Shown piece by piece: positions 20,254 to 28,595 of a stretch of 64,000 nucleotides of DNA (within the stretch, counting starts at the first letter, position 1; each line of letters starts with the position of its first letter). The notes under the pieces were generated by a model. The model was not told the DNA's origin and did not search any database. It was given only the letters and a program-made list of their open reading frames with translations. Source of the stretch: Acidithiobacillus montserratensis (GTDB taxonomy: Bacteria > Pseudomonadota > Gammaproteobacteria > Acidithiobacillales > Acidithiobacillaceae); assembly GCF_018853465.1 (NCBI RefSeq), contig NZ_JABBOU010000162.1, positions 1 to 64,000 on the forward strand, in the 5' to 3' direction. Both the position numbers and the translations under genes were made by a program.

Positions 20254-21033
20254 ATGTCCTGGATATGGTTCCACATCTCCGACCTGTGGCTGGGGCTTGC
20301 TGCAGGACTGGCGGGATTTGTGGACGCGATCGTTGGCGGTGGCGGTTTGATTTTGCTCCCGGCATTATTTGCGAGTTTTCCCCAAGCGGTACCCGCGAGT
20401 TTGCTTGGCACCAACAAAGCCGGTGCCATCTGGGGTACTGGCGCGGCTTTTCTGGCCTATGCCAGACGGGTGCAGATTCCCTGGAAAACCGTTCTACCGA
20501 CTGCCCTAGCATCTTTGACCGGGGCATTGCTCGGGGCCGATCTGGTCAGCAGCATCAATGATGCGACCTTTCGGAAAGCACTGCCTTTTGTGCTGGCTGC
20601 CGTCTTTCTCTACACCCTCTTGAACCGGCAGATGGGAAAGGTTCATCGTCCCCGCTTTTCCCAGCGGACGGCCATCATCCTCGGTACTGTGAGTGGTTTC
20701 TGTATTGGTTTTTATGATGGATTTCTCGGGCCGGGTACCGGTAGTTTTCTGGTTTTTGTATTTATTCTCGTTTTTGGTTTCGATTTTTTACATGCCAGCG
20801 CCAGTGCCAAACTCGTCAATTTTTCTTCCAATCTTGCTGCATTGGGATTATTTGCCAGCAAATCCCTCGTCTTCTGGCACCTGGCCTTGTTTTTAGCCGC
20901 ATGCAACATGCTGGGAAGCCTGCTGGGTACGCGCATGGCCATGACCCACGGCAGCGTTTTTGTCCGCCGCCTGTTTATCGTGATCGTGCTGCTGCTGATT
21001 ACCAAGACGGGCTGGGATGCTTTTTCTGGTTAG
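20254..21033 (+). CDS. TauE/SafE-family (TSUP) anion permease
   Basis: 259-residue inner-membrane protein with about eight helices and the two repeated halves of TSUP proteins: GFVDAIVGGGGLILLPAL and LLGTNKAGAIWGTGAAF in the first, and GFCIGFYDGFLGPGTGSFLVF in the second. TSUP members export sulfite, sulfoacetate and related organosulfur anions or take them up. In a sulfur-oxidising organism a sulfite-type substrate is plausible but not shown. It starts 26 bases after the preceding membrane gene. Confidence 0.88.
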   Translation: MSWIWFHISDLWLGLAAGLAGFVDAIVGGGGLILLPALFASFPQAVPASLLGTNKAGAIWGTGAAFLAYARRVQIPWKTVLPTALASLTGALLGADLVSSINDATFRKALPFVLAAVFLYTLLNRQMGKVHRPRFSQRTAIILGTVSGFCIGFYDGFLGPGTGSFLVFVFILVFGFDFLHASASAKLVNFSSNLAALGLFASKSLVFWHLALFLAACNMLGSLLGTRMAMTHGSVFVRRLFIVIVLLLITKTGWDAFSG

Positions 21034-21044
21034 AACTTGATTAC

Positions 21045-21089
21045 TTGACATATAAATGTCATAAAATCTTCACAAAACTGTAATATAAT
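21045..21089 (+). promoter_or_regulatory. Candidate PhoB box and -10 upstream of an unknown-function gene
   Basis: Heptamers TTGACAT (21045), ATGTCAT (21056), TCTTCAC (21067) and CTGTAAT (21078) recur at exact 11-base intervals, separated by A/T tetramers. The known PhoB half-site is CTGTCAT with an 11-base period. A perfect TATAAT at 21084-21089 lies 10 bases after the third repeat, the spacing of characterised pho promoters, where the box replaces the -35. Downstream is the gene at 21241. The third repeat is weak, so the call is moderate. Confidence 0.6.
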
Positions 21090-21240
21090 CATGCTACATT
21101 CGTAACAAAAGAAGTCAAAATTGCCATACTCCCAGGCAAATTTTATCGGAGTTAAGGTCATAGACTTCAGATCCCAGTATGCAGTAGTGGCAATTACCAA
21201 TAAATGTTGCATCATTCATAAGCACATAAGGAGAAACAGC

Positions 21241-22101
21241 ATGGGCTGGGACATCAGTTACCATCCGATCACCCCGGAAGAAATACAGGCCTGGTACTTC
21301 CAGGGACTTCAGGACTCCGATCAGGTCGAACGCTTGATTCAGGACTTTGCGGTGGACGAATTCAACGCCTACAAGATGCTGCAGGTCTTTGCCGAGGGTC
21401 GCAAAATTCCGCTACAGGAAGTATCAGACGACTTTGAGTCGACCCACGGATTCTTCGTGGCGATCGTCTCCAGTTTCCTGCGCGATTACACCTACCTGCG
21501 TGGCGCGGCTTTTTCCTTTTTGCTGGAATCGTTCCCTAATGCCCAACAATACACCACCGACTGGCGGAGCCTCGTTCCTCCCGCATGGCGTCAACTCCCC
21601 TTTGCCAATGGCTTGACCGAAAACTACAGCGTCGGTGTCTATCTCTCGCCCGAGAACTTGCGCCATCTCCAAGCCGATTACGAAACCCGGCCCGATCTGC
21701 GTGCCGCCGTCGATCAAGTGTTCGGCGAAGGCACCCGGGAGCTCTTCTGGCAGGCCATCGATGCCGCCCTGTGCGAGGGCCGGGGTCTGCTGGAGGCGAC
21801 TGAGGTGATCGAACCCAATCCCCAACATCTCGATGACAGCACCGGCTATGGGGACCTGGAACACTGTCGCCCCGAAGGATTGCATCTCTATGCCGCCATC
21901 GGCCAGCGCCAGGTCCGGGCGGCGTTGCAGGCCTGGGATGCCAAGGAAAGCCAGGTCATAAGAGAAGTGCGAGACGTTCATCTCCAACAGGAGGAGGACG
22001 GAAAGATAACCGCCAAGACTGTCAGCATCAATCCACCCAGAGGCTCCCTCAGCCAGCCGCCTAAAAAGGGGTGGCGCCGCTGGTTACCATTTAAAAAATG
22101 A
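21241..22101 (+). CDS. Unrecognised soluble protein, 286 residues
   Basis: I do not recognise a family with confidence. The protein opens MGWDISYHPITPEEIQ, is acidic and rich in aromatic residues, has no signal peptide or membrane span, and ends in a very basic tryptophan-containing tail (GWRRWLPFKK). The ATG at 21241 is chosen because AAGGAG lies just upstream; a longer frame from 21121 has no such site. The gene is about 150 bases downstream of a PhoB-box-like array and is followed by a DUF805 membrane gene. Confidence 0.65.
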   Translation: MGWDISYHPITPEEIQAWYFQGLQDSDQVERLIQDFAVDEFNAYKMLQVFAEGRKIPLQEVSDDFESTHGFFVAIVSSFLRDYTYLRGAAFSFLLESFPNAQQYTTDWRSLVPPAWRQLPFANGLTENYSVGVYLSPENLRHLQADYETRPDLRAAVDQVFGEGTRELFWQAIDAALCEGRGLLEATEVIEPNPQHLDDSTGYGDLEHCRPEGLHLYAAIGQRQVRAALQAWDAKESQVIREVRDVHLQQEEDGKITAKTVSINPPRGSLSQPPKKGWRRWLPFKK

Positions 22102-22144
22102 TCGACATACCTACCATGGAACTACGCTGCAGGAAATAAAAACC

Positions 22145-22549
22145 ATGTTACTGATTGATAATTATATTCGCACCGTAACCCAAAATTACTTCTGCTTCAA
22201 CGGTCGGATGCAGCGTGTCGAATACTGGTTGTTCGTTCTGGCTAACCTGATCATCACGTTTGTTTTTGTTATAATCATTGTCCTGCTATCGCTGATCTTC
22301 GGAATGAATGGACAAGATCCTGCGGTGTTTGGCGATGGAGGGGCCATCGTTTACGGTATTTTCGTCTTGGCCATGCTGTTACCGAGTCTCGGAGCACAAG
22401 TCCGGCGGCTCCATGACGTGGACCTATCGGGCTGGCTCGTCCTGCTCTACTTTATTCCCTACCTGGACGTGATATTTGTCCCGATTCTTCTGGCTCTGCT
22501 AACCTTACAAGCACATCCCAATGGTGCCAGGTATGGGCCTTACCGTTGA
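22145..22549 (+). CDS. DUF805 membrane protein
   Basis: 134-residue inner-membrane protein with four hydrophobic helices. The signature FCFNGRMQRVEYW near residue 17 and the later VRRLHDVDLSGWLVLL motif define DUF805, a family of unknown biochemical role. AGGAAATAAAAACC precedes the ATG. It lies 43 bases after the unrecognised 286-residue gene and may share its transcript. Confidence 0.85.
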   Translation: MLLIDNYIRTVTQNYFCFNGRMQRVEYWLFVLANLIITFVFVIIIVLLSLIFGMNGQDPAVFGDGGAIVYGIFVLAMLLPSLGAQVRRLHDVDLSGWLVLLYFIPYLDVIFVPILLALLTLQAHPNGARYGPYR

Positions 22550-22770
22550 TGCCTGCTCTCTCGCTTATAATAGGCCTATAGTAGATCGATTTACAGGCTG
22601 CGGCTGTATACATTCGGCAACAGATATCTTAAGTAAGCAACTCTCCGAAATGCCGGATTGTCGAAGTTGTGCTGATGGGAGAGTAATATTACAAATACCC
22701 TGGCAAAGTTGAAAAATACTTTGAGGAGGAAGAAAATACTCAGTGGCAAAAGCTGTCTGGAAGAGTTTGT

Positions 22771-23103
22771 ATGAATAATGGATTTTTGTCCTTTTTTATC
22801 TGCATGATCGGCCTGATTGCTCTGCTCGCCGCCCTCCCCCTGTATTTTCAAAAAATCCGTCCGAATGGAGTTTATGGGATACGTGTACCAAAGGCATTGG
22901 AATCGGAAGAAGCATGGTACTCCATCAACAAACTGGCGGGTGGAAAAATAGCCGTGGGTGGCTGTATTATGATGACCAGCGGACTCCTGTTACTTTTTCT
23001 GCGCCAGATTGTCGGAAAAGAGAATCAGGCACTGGTGATCATGATGGTCATGACCCTAGCTGTGCTGGGTGGGGCAGTGACCAGAATCCCACGCTCTTCT
23101 TAA
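22771..23103 (+). CDS. SdpI/YhfL-like small membrane protein
   Basis: 110 residues with three hydrophobic segments. The central NGVYGIRVPKALESEEAWYSINKLAGGK matches the pattern of SdpI-family C-terminal domains (an N-x-x-GIR-x-P followed by a conserved W and GG). SdpI of Bacillus gives immunity to the SDP toxin; most relatives are uncharacterised. The start codon is ATG; GGAAGAG lies a few bases before it. It is followed 12 bases later by another small membrane gene. Confidence 0.7.
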   Translation: MNNGFLSFFICMIGLIALLAALPLYFQKIRPNGVYGIRVPKALESEEAWYSINKLAGGKIAVGGCIMMTSGLLLLFLRQIVGKENQALVIMMVMTLAVLGGAVTRIPRSS

Positions 23104-23115
23104 GGAAAGCTGACG

Positions 23116-23364
23116 ATGGATGAAACTGTTAAAAGCTTTAAAAAAATAAAAAGATTATGGCCATTCACGTTTATTAAATATGTCATTATTATTTTTATCA
23201 TCATCATTACCGTTCTCTTAGCAGGTGATAACATTGTGGCATATTTAATAATAAGGTTAGCCGTTATTCCATTTATTTTACTGATTTATTTAGGATATTA
23301 TGCGTTCAAAAAACTCTTTAAAGAATGGAGGCTTTGGCAGGTTTGGAAACAACATCCGGTTTAA
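23116..23364 (+). CDS. Small AT-rich membrane protein, unknown
   Basis: 82 residues; two strongly hydrophobic segments rich in Ile/Val (IKYVIIIFIIIITVLLAG and YLIIRLAVIPFILLIYLGYYAF) are flanked by Lys/Arg. Not recognised. Codon use is markedly AT-rich compared with neighbours, as in recently acquired genes. AAGGAAAGC precedes the ATG. It closes the 21.2-23.4 kb group and converges on leuA. Confidence 0.55.
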   Translation: MDETVKSFKKIKRLWPFTFIKYVIIIFIIIITVLLAGDNIVAYLIIRLAVIPFILLIYLGYYAFKKLFKEWRLWQVWKQHPV

Positions 23365-23384
23365 TGACTGGCCATTGCATGCAT

Positions 23385-23414
23385 CCTGTGGAATCATCCA
23401 GAAAATCCCACAGG
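23385..23414. terminator. Hairpin between convergent genes ahead of the leuA stop
   Basis: CCTGTGG and CCACAGG form a seven-base-pair stem with a 16-base loop, between the convergent small membrane gene and leuA. There is no long T run. A possible bidirectional terminator. Confidence 0.3.
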
Positions 23415-23434
23415 AACACGCAGCAGCATCTACT

Positions 23435-25138
23435 CTACTTCATTGCGGCGGCTTTTGAGGGCTGCTGGAGATGAATCTCAGCCCCGGCCTTGCCGATGGC
23501 CCTTAATACCGACTGCAGGGCGGCTTCGGTGGTATCTTCGCCAAAAGACACTGCTGAGGCAGTTTTCCCTGACTCCAGGCTGACCCGGGCGCAGGCCATG
23601 GCGCGGGCTCCGGTACCGGTTCCCAGAGCATGCTGGTCAAACTGCTCCACTTCCGCGTAGATGCCCGCTCCTTGAATCAAGGCATCCACTAAGGCGCCGA
23701 CGGCGCCGCTGCCCTTGCCCTGCAAAATGCGGGGGTGGGCATCACTGCCCATGACCACCGAGGCGATCACCTTGTCGCCCTCGCGCTGCAGGCGATAGCG
23801 CCGCATCTGCCAGTCTTCATGACTCGGTACGAAATGCTGCTCAAACAAGGCATGGATCTGCTTTGCCGAGATTTCTCCGGACTGCTGCTCTGACACCTGT
23901 TGGACGATAGCGCTCAGTTCCTGGGCCAACCAGCGCGGCAGGGAAATACCATAATCTCGCTCCAGCACATGACTGACTCCACCCTTGCCGGATTGGCTAT
24001 TGATGCGCACCACGGCTTCATAATTGCGCCCCAAATCCGCAGGATCAATGGGCAAATAAGGCACCTCCCAGAGCGCCTGTTCCTGGCCCCGGCGGTGCTG
24101 CATCCCCTTGCGGATGGCGTCTTGATGACTGCCGGAAAACGCGGTGTACACCAGTTCACCAAACCAGGGATGGCGGGGTGAAACGGTCATTCCCGTAGCG
24201 CGGGTATAAACGTCGCTGATTTCAGACCCCATGGACAAGTCAAGCCGGGGATCCAGGCCCTGGGAGTAGATATTCATGGCCATGGTGAGAATATCCATGT
24301 TGCCGGTGCGTTCACCATTACCAAAAAGCGTCCCTTCAACCCGGTCAGCACCCGCCAAAACGGCCAGTTCTGCAGCGGCGACGGCACAGCCCCGGTCATT
24401 ATGGGTATGCACACTGATTTTGACATGCTCGCGTCCGTGCAAATGATCGCAAAACCATTCAATCTGATCAGCAAATACATTGGGCATGGCCGATTCTACC
24501 GTGGCCGGCAAGTTCAAAATGACGGGCTGGCCTGTTTCAGGTTGCCAGACGGCCATGACTGCTTCGCAGATTTCCACGGCATATTCCAGCTCCGTATTGC
24601 TGAAGCTTTCCGGCGAATACTGAAAAGTCCACTGCGTCTCTGGAAATTGTGCAGCGCCAGCCCTGACCCATTCGGCTCCGCGCACCGCAATAGCCTTCAC
24701 GCCTTCCCGGTCGAGCCCGAATACCTGCTCACGCTGGACAGGATTGGTCGAGTTATAGACATGCACTATGGCGCGCTCAACCCCCTTGAGCGCTGCATAA
24801 GTCCGCTCAATGAGATTTTCCCGAGCCTGGGTCAATACCTGAATGGTCACATCCTCGGGAATACGTCCTTCTTCAATGATTTTGCGCACAAAATCAAAAT
24901 CCGGTTGAGAAGCTGCCGGAAATCCGACTTCAATTTCCTTGAATCCCATGCGCACCAGCAAATCAAAGATCTCCAATTTTTGGGCCACGTTCATGGGACT
25001 AACCAAAGCCTGATTGCCATCGCGTAAATCCACGCTGGTCCAGATGGGGGCGTGGTGCATCCGCCGGTTGGGCCAGCGCCGATCCGGCTTGTGAACGGTC
25101 GGGAAAGCCCGATAACGACGATGATTGAAACTGCTCAT
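23435..25138 (-). CDS. leuA: 2-isopropylmalate synthase (type 2)
   Basis: Condenses acetyl-CoA with 2-oxoisovalerate, the committed step of leucine synthesis. At 567 residues it belongs to the longer LeuA2/yeast-like type. Visible are the HMGL-like catalytic domain with VDLRDGNQAL near 35, SVHTHNDRG carrying the metal-binding histidines, FGNGERTGN, and a C-terminal regulatory LeuA domain (about 430-560) that binds leucine for feedback inhibition in the family. It is divergent from an Lrp-type regulator, a natural context for leucine-responsive control. Confidence 0.95.
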   Translation of the reverse strand: MSSFNHRRYRAFPTVHKPDRRWPNRRMHHAPIWTSVDLRDGNQALVSPMNVAQKLEIFDLLVRMGFKEIEVGFPAASQPDFDFVRKIIEEGRIPEDVTIQVLTQARENLIERTYAALKGVERAIVHVYNSTNPVQREQVFGLDREGVKAIAVRGAEWVRAGAAQFPETQWTFQYSPESFSNTELEYAVEICEAVMAVWQPETGQPVILNLPATVESAMPNVFADQIEWFCDHLHGREHVKISVHTHNDRGCAVAAAELAVLAGADRVEGTLFGNGERTGNMDILTMAMNIYSQGLDPRLDLSMGSEISDVYTRATGMTVSPRHPWFGELVYTAFSGSHQDAIRKGMQHRRGQEQALWEVPYLPIDPADLGRNYEAVVRINSQSGKGGVSHVLERDYGISLPRWLAQELSAIVQQVSEQQSGEISAKQIHALFEQHFVPSHEDWQMRRYRLQREGDKVIASVVMGSDAHPRILQGKGSGAVGALVDALIQGAGIYAEVEQFDQHALGTGTGARAMACARVSLESGKTASAVSFGEDTTEAALQSVLRAIGKAGAEIHLQQPSKAAAMK

Positions 25139-25280
25139 GATGTCTGCTCCTGCCTATTCAAGATGATGGAAGCACTATACGCTTCAAGCATGGACAGGTG
25201 CTTGCGAATTAGCCCCAATGAGCCGATGATAGCGCATGATTATAGCGATATTTAGCGATTATAGGACGGAAAATTGCGCC

Positions 25281-25763
25281 ATGAAGCCTGAAGCACCTCA
25301 TTCATCCCTGGATCGCTACGATCGTCGGATTCTCGAAGCTCTACAACAAGATGCGGGTTTGAGCAATCAGCGACTCGCCGAAAAAATCGGCCTGTCCCCC
25401 TCCCCTTGCCTGCGCCGGGTACAGGCTCTGGAAGAGTCGGGGATCATTCGCCAACGGGTGGCGTTACTGCAACCGGAGAAAATCGGCCTGGAACTGATGG
25501 TGCTCATGCATATCAGCATGGACCGTCACACTCCCGAGCGTTTTGAACACTTCGAAAGCACCATCAAGCAATCGCCCGAAGTGCTGGAATGCTTTTTGAT
25601 CACCGGCCATGATGCGGACTATCAACTGAAAGTCGTCCTCCGGGACATGGCCCATTTTCAGGATTTTCTGCTCAATCGCCTGACCCGGATTGAAGGTGTT
25701 ACCGGCGTACATTCCAGTTTCATTCTGCGCAAGATCATCGATAAAACCGAGCTACCCCTGTAG
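25281..25763 (+). CDS. Lrp/AsnC-family transcription regulator
   Basis: 160-residue regulator with an N-terminal winged helix-turn-helix (DRYDRRILEALQQDAG through SPSPCLRRVQALEESGII) and a C-terminal RAM ligand-binding domain with the GHDADYQLKVV core. Such proteins respond to amino acids. It is divergent from leuA, with about 140 bases between the starts. The ATG at 25281 was chosen over one at 25236 because AGGACGGA precedes it. An effector cannot be named from sequence. Confidence 0.92.
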   Translation: MKPEAPHSSLDRYDRRILEALQQDAGLSNQRLAEKIGLSPSPCLRRVQALEESGIIRQRVALLQPEKIGLELMVLMHISMDRHTPERFEHFESTIKQSPEVLECFLITGHDADYQLKVVLRDMAHFQDFLLNRLTRIEGVTGVHSSFILRKIIDKTELPL

Positions 25764-25771
25764 GGCTTGAG

Positions 25772-26680
25772 CTAGGATTCCGCCTGAGTCCAACGTCGCC
25801 TGAACGGGTCATAAAACCCTCTCGTGTCGGGGGTGGCACCCGGCAGGCTGCAGATGGCAGCCGCCAACTCCCCGCCCCGGAGCAGGCAGTTTTCAGGGCT
25901 TGCTCCCCGCCAGTAATTCCACAACCAGGCGGCGGCAAAAGCGTCACCGGCGCCGACGGTATTTTTCAACGCAGCTACAAAAGTTGCCGCGACCCTGTAA
26001 AAATTTTTCCGGTCCCAATAGGCGGCACCTTCAGCACCACAAGTCAGCAACAAGGCACCCAGAGAAAAACGTTCAGTAAATACCTGCATCTTGTCCTGCA
26101 AATCCGGTCCGGTAGGCAGCGCGTAGGTTTCCAGCAAACTATCCAGTTCGTCCTCATTACATTTCAGGACCGAAGCACCCGTCATCCAAGTCCCCAGAGA
26201 TTCCGGCTGCCACCAGGGCGAGCGCAAGTTGATGTCCATAAAGCGCCAGGGACTGAGGGCAGCCAGGATACTCCAGTTTTGCAGGGATTCACCCTGCTCC
26301 CGCAAGGCCAGGGAACCATGGTAGAGCCAGGCGATGGGCTCAGGCAGAGTTTCTGGCAGGGGGATGGCATCGTAAGCCTGATGGGGAAGGATATGGAACT
26401 GATGTCCCAGCACGGGGTCTGCGCACACTTCTACACGCCCGGTGGGCAGGTGGGTGCTAACGGACAGGCCATTTAACGGCATTTGCCATTGCTGCATATG
26501 CGCCTGAATGCAGCGGCCACGCACATCATCTCCTACCTGACTGATGAACAATGCTGTCGTACCCAGGCCCTGCAAGTGCTGCGCGACATTAAAAGGCGCA
26601 CCGCCCAGACGTTGGCTGTCACCAAAATCATCCACCAGACACTCGCCGAAGATGACTCCGGTAGGTCCTTGGCTATTCAT
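25772..26680 (-). CDS. PfkB-family sugar kinase
   Basis: 302-residue ribokinase-fold kinase. The N-terminal half holds the substrate segment (FGECLVDDFGDSQRLGGAPFNVAQHL), and the C-terminal GAGDAFAAAW contains the catalytic aspartate and anion hole. The pattern is closest to fructokinase/2-keto-3-deoxygluconate-type members, but the sugar is uncertain. Its start overlaps the MscS-like stop by four bases; it converges on the Lrp gene. Confidence 0.85.
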   Translation of the reverse strand: MNSQGPTGVIFGECLVDDFGDSQRLGGAPFNVAQHLQGLGTTALFISQVGDDVRGRCIQAHMQQWQMPLNGLSVSTHLPTGRVEVCADPVLGHQFHILPHQAYDAIPLPETLPEPIAWLYHGSLALREQGESLQNWSILAALSPWRFMDINLRSPWWQPESLGTWMTGASVLKCNEDELDSLLETYALPTGPDLQDKMQVFTERFSLGALLLTCGAEGAAYWDRKNFYRVAATFVAALKNTVGAGDAFAAAWLWNYWRGASPENCLLRGGELAAAICSLPGATPDTRGFYDPFRRRWTQAES

Positions 26681-27234
26681 GAGGCATCCGGCTTTTGAGA
26701 TTCACCGGGCAAGCGCCGGATCACCCGCTGAAAGAAAAAATTGTTGGGGATCACCACAATGGCACCGTCATCCTGCTTCAGTTCCGTAAACATGAGGTTT
26801 TCTTCGACCACTTCACCGCTTAGAGCCTCGGGAAAAATTTCAATGCGCTGACCCAGACGCAAGGGTTGCCAGAACCAGATGAAAAAGCGGGCGGTAATGT
26901 TGCTGACCATCGCCCACAAAGCCAGCATACCCACGCCAATCACCGCCAGCAGGCTGACAAAAGTCGTCCAGACCGCAGTAACATCCACCGCCCAGACCCG
27001 CAAGACTACCACCCAGACCAGAAGCCACAAAAACCAGGTGGTCATCCTTTTGAAGATAATGCCATAGCCATGGGAAATGGTGCGTCGCGCACCCAGAAAA
27101 GTGAGCAGATGACTGATCGCCCTGTCATACCAACGCAACAGTACATAACTGCCCAGCACTATGAGTATGGTATAAATGCCTCTATGCAGTAGCCATTTGG
27201 GGTCCACATCCATCCCATAAATCGTCATGCTCAT
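26677..27234 (-). CDS. Short MscS-family mechanosensitive channel-like protein
   Basis: 185-residue inner-membrane protein with three to four helices followed by a partial MscS beta domain. The pore-lining-helix region (SLLAVIGVGMLALWAMVSNITARFFIW), then RLGQRIEI and the VVIPNNFFFQRVI stretch, match MscS. The C-terminal alpha/beta vestibule seen in full-length MscS (about 285 residues) is missing, so this is a compact version. It overlaps the PfkB kinase gene by four bases. Confidence 0.78.
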   Translation of the reverse strand: MSMTIYGMDVDPKWLLHRGIYTILIVLGSYVLLRWYDRAISHLLTFLGARRTISHGYGIIFKRMTTWFLWLLVWVVVLRVWAVDVTAVWTTFVSLLAVIGVGMLALWAMVSNITARFFIWFWQPLRLGQRIEIFPEALSGEVVEENLMFTELKQDDGAIVVIPNNFFFQRVIRRLPGESQKPDAS

Positions 27235-27323
27235 GTCTCATTCCTGATACGTGCTTGATAGTCGCACCTTAACGAAGCTGATAGCATACGACAATCCTTT
27301 TGCCCGCTTCAAAGGAGCCCGCA

Positions 27324-28184
27324 TTGAAACTCAGTCAAGTCAGTCACCATGGTAATGTCGAATTGGCACTATGGCGCGGCAGGGATCTGTTTTCCCTCCG
27401 TAACATCGCCCCACGTCTGTCACTCAGCGATTTGCTGGGGGCTAGCGGCAGTTTGCGTAACGATCTGGAGCAGCGGCTCAATCGTGCCCATTCCCAGGAT
27501 ATACTGGATCCTGAACAACTGATTTTTTTACCGCCTTTGCCGGAAACCAGCAAAATCCTTTGTGCCGGCCTGAATTATCAAAGCCATGCCACTGAAGTTG
27601 CGGCGCCTGTGGCAGAATTTCCCAACTTTTTTACGCGTTTTACCGATACTCTGGTGGGCCATGGTCAGGCCCTGCGTATTCCGGCAAACTCTCAGGAACT
27701 GGACTACGAAGGCGAACTCGCTGTGGTCATCGGCAAAACCTGCTATGGACCCTTGACGGAAAATCAGGCTCTGGATGCTGTATCGGGTTACACCATTTTC
27801 AACGACGCCAGCGTCCGGGATTTCCAGTTTCGCGCCAGTCAATGGACACTGGGTAAAAACTTCCTGGCAACAGGCGGTTGCGGGCCGGTACTGGTCAGTG
27901 CCGATGAGTTGCCCCCGGGGGCCAAGGGATTGAACCTGCATACGCTGATAGATGGCACCGTCATGCAGACCGGCAATACCGCCGACCTGATTTTTAATGT
28001 GGCCGCGTTGATTCAGGCGCTGGCAGCAGTCACCCCCCTGCATTGCGGCGACTTGATCATTACCGGAACCCCCGCCGGTGTAGGTTTCACCCGCCAGCCA
28101 CCGCGTTTTTTGCAGCCGGGAGAACACTGTGAAGTCCGCATCGAAGGCATCGGTTCTTTGATCAACCCGGTAGTGACCGCCTGA
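27324..28184 (+). CDS. Fumarylacetoacetate hydrolase-family protein
   Basis: 286-residue FAH-fold enzyme, probably acting on a 2,4-dioxo-type acid (hydrolase, decarboxylase or isomerase). The catalytic domain begins ILCAGLNYQSHATE; metal ligands fit YEGELAVVIG, and the GYTIFNDASVRDFQ and GKNF segments are conserved in the family. The substrate is not predictable. The start is TTG at 27324, six bases after AAGGAG; a TTG at 27300 lies upstream of that site. It converges on the truncated-haemoglobin gene. Confidence 0.86.
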   Translation: MKLSQVSHHGNVELALWRGRDLFSLRNIAPRLSLSDLLGASGSLRNDLEQRLNRAHSQDILDPEQLIFLPPLPETSKILCAGLNYQSHATEVAAPVAEFPNFFTRFTDTLVGHGQALRIPANSQELDYEGELAVVIGKTCYGPLTENQALDAVSGYTIFNDASVRDFQFRASQWTLGKNFLATGGCGPVLVSADELPPGAKGLNLHTLIDGTVMQTGNTADLIFNVAALIQALAAVTPLHCGDLIITGTPAGVGFTRQPPRFLQPGEHCEVRIEGIGSLINPVVTA

Positions 28185-28199
28185 CGGCGGGTTGAATGC

Positions 28200-28592
28200 C
28201 TAACGATTGCGCATGAAATCCGCCGTGCGCTGCAGAGATGTCTGCATATGTTCGTACAGTTCCGGCGACATTTCCTGTTCCTGCATAGCGCGAAGCATAC
28301 ACGCCATCCACTGATCCCGGGCCTGATCATCCACCGGAAAACTGGCATGGCGGGCGCGCAGGCGCGGATGTCCGAATTTCTGTACGTACAAGTCCGGTCC
28401 ACCCAGCCATCCCGATAAAAACAGGAACAGCTTTTCCTTGGACTCAGACAAATCCGCCGGGTGCATCTCCCGCAAGGGACTGCGCCATTGGGCTTCGCTG
28501 TCCATCAGATCATAAAAGCGATTTACCAGGGCCCGGACGGCGTTTTCACCACCCAGCAGGATGTAAGGCGAAGTATCAGGTTCAAGAATCAC
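28200..28592 (-). CDS. Group II truncated haemoglobin
   Basis: 130-residue 2-over-2 globin binding haem and oxygen or nitric oxide in the cytoplasm. Typical features: LGGENAVRALVNRFYDLM at the start, FLSGWLGGPDLYVQKFG, then the proximal histidine in HPRLRARH and a tryptophan (DQWMACM) at the G8 position characteristic of group II. The start is three bases after the speA stop on the same strand, so the two are likely co-transcribed. Confidence 0.9.
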   Translation of the reverse strand: MILEPDTSPYILLGGENAVRALVNRFYDLMDSEAQWRSPLREMHPADLSESKEKLFLFLSGWLGGPDLYVQKFGHPRLRARHASFPVDDQARDQWMACMLRAMQEQEMSPELYEHMQTSLQRTADFMRNR

Positions 28593-28595
28593 AAA

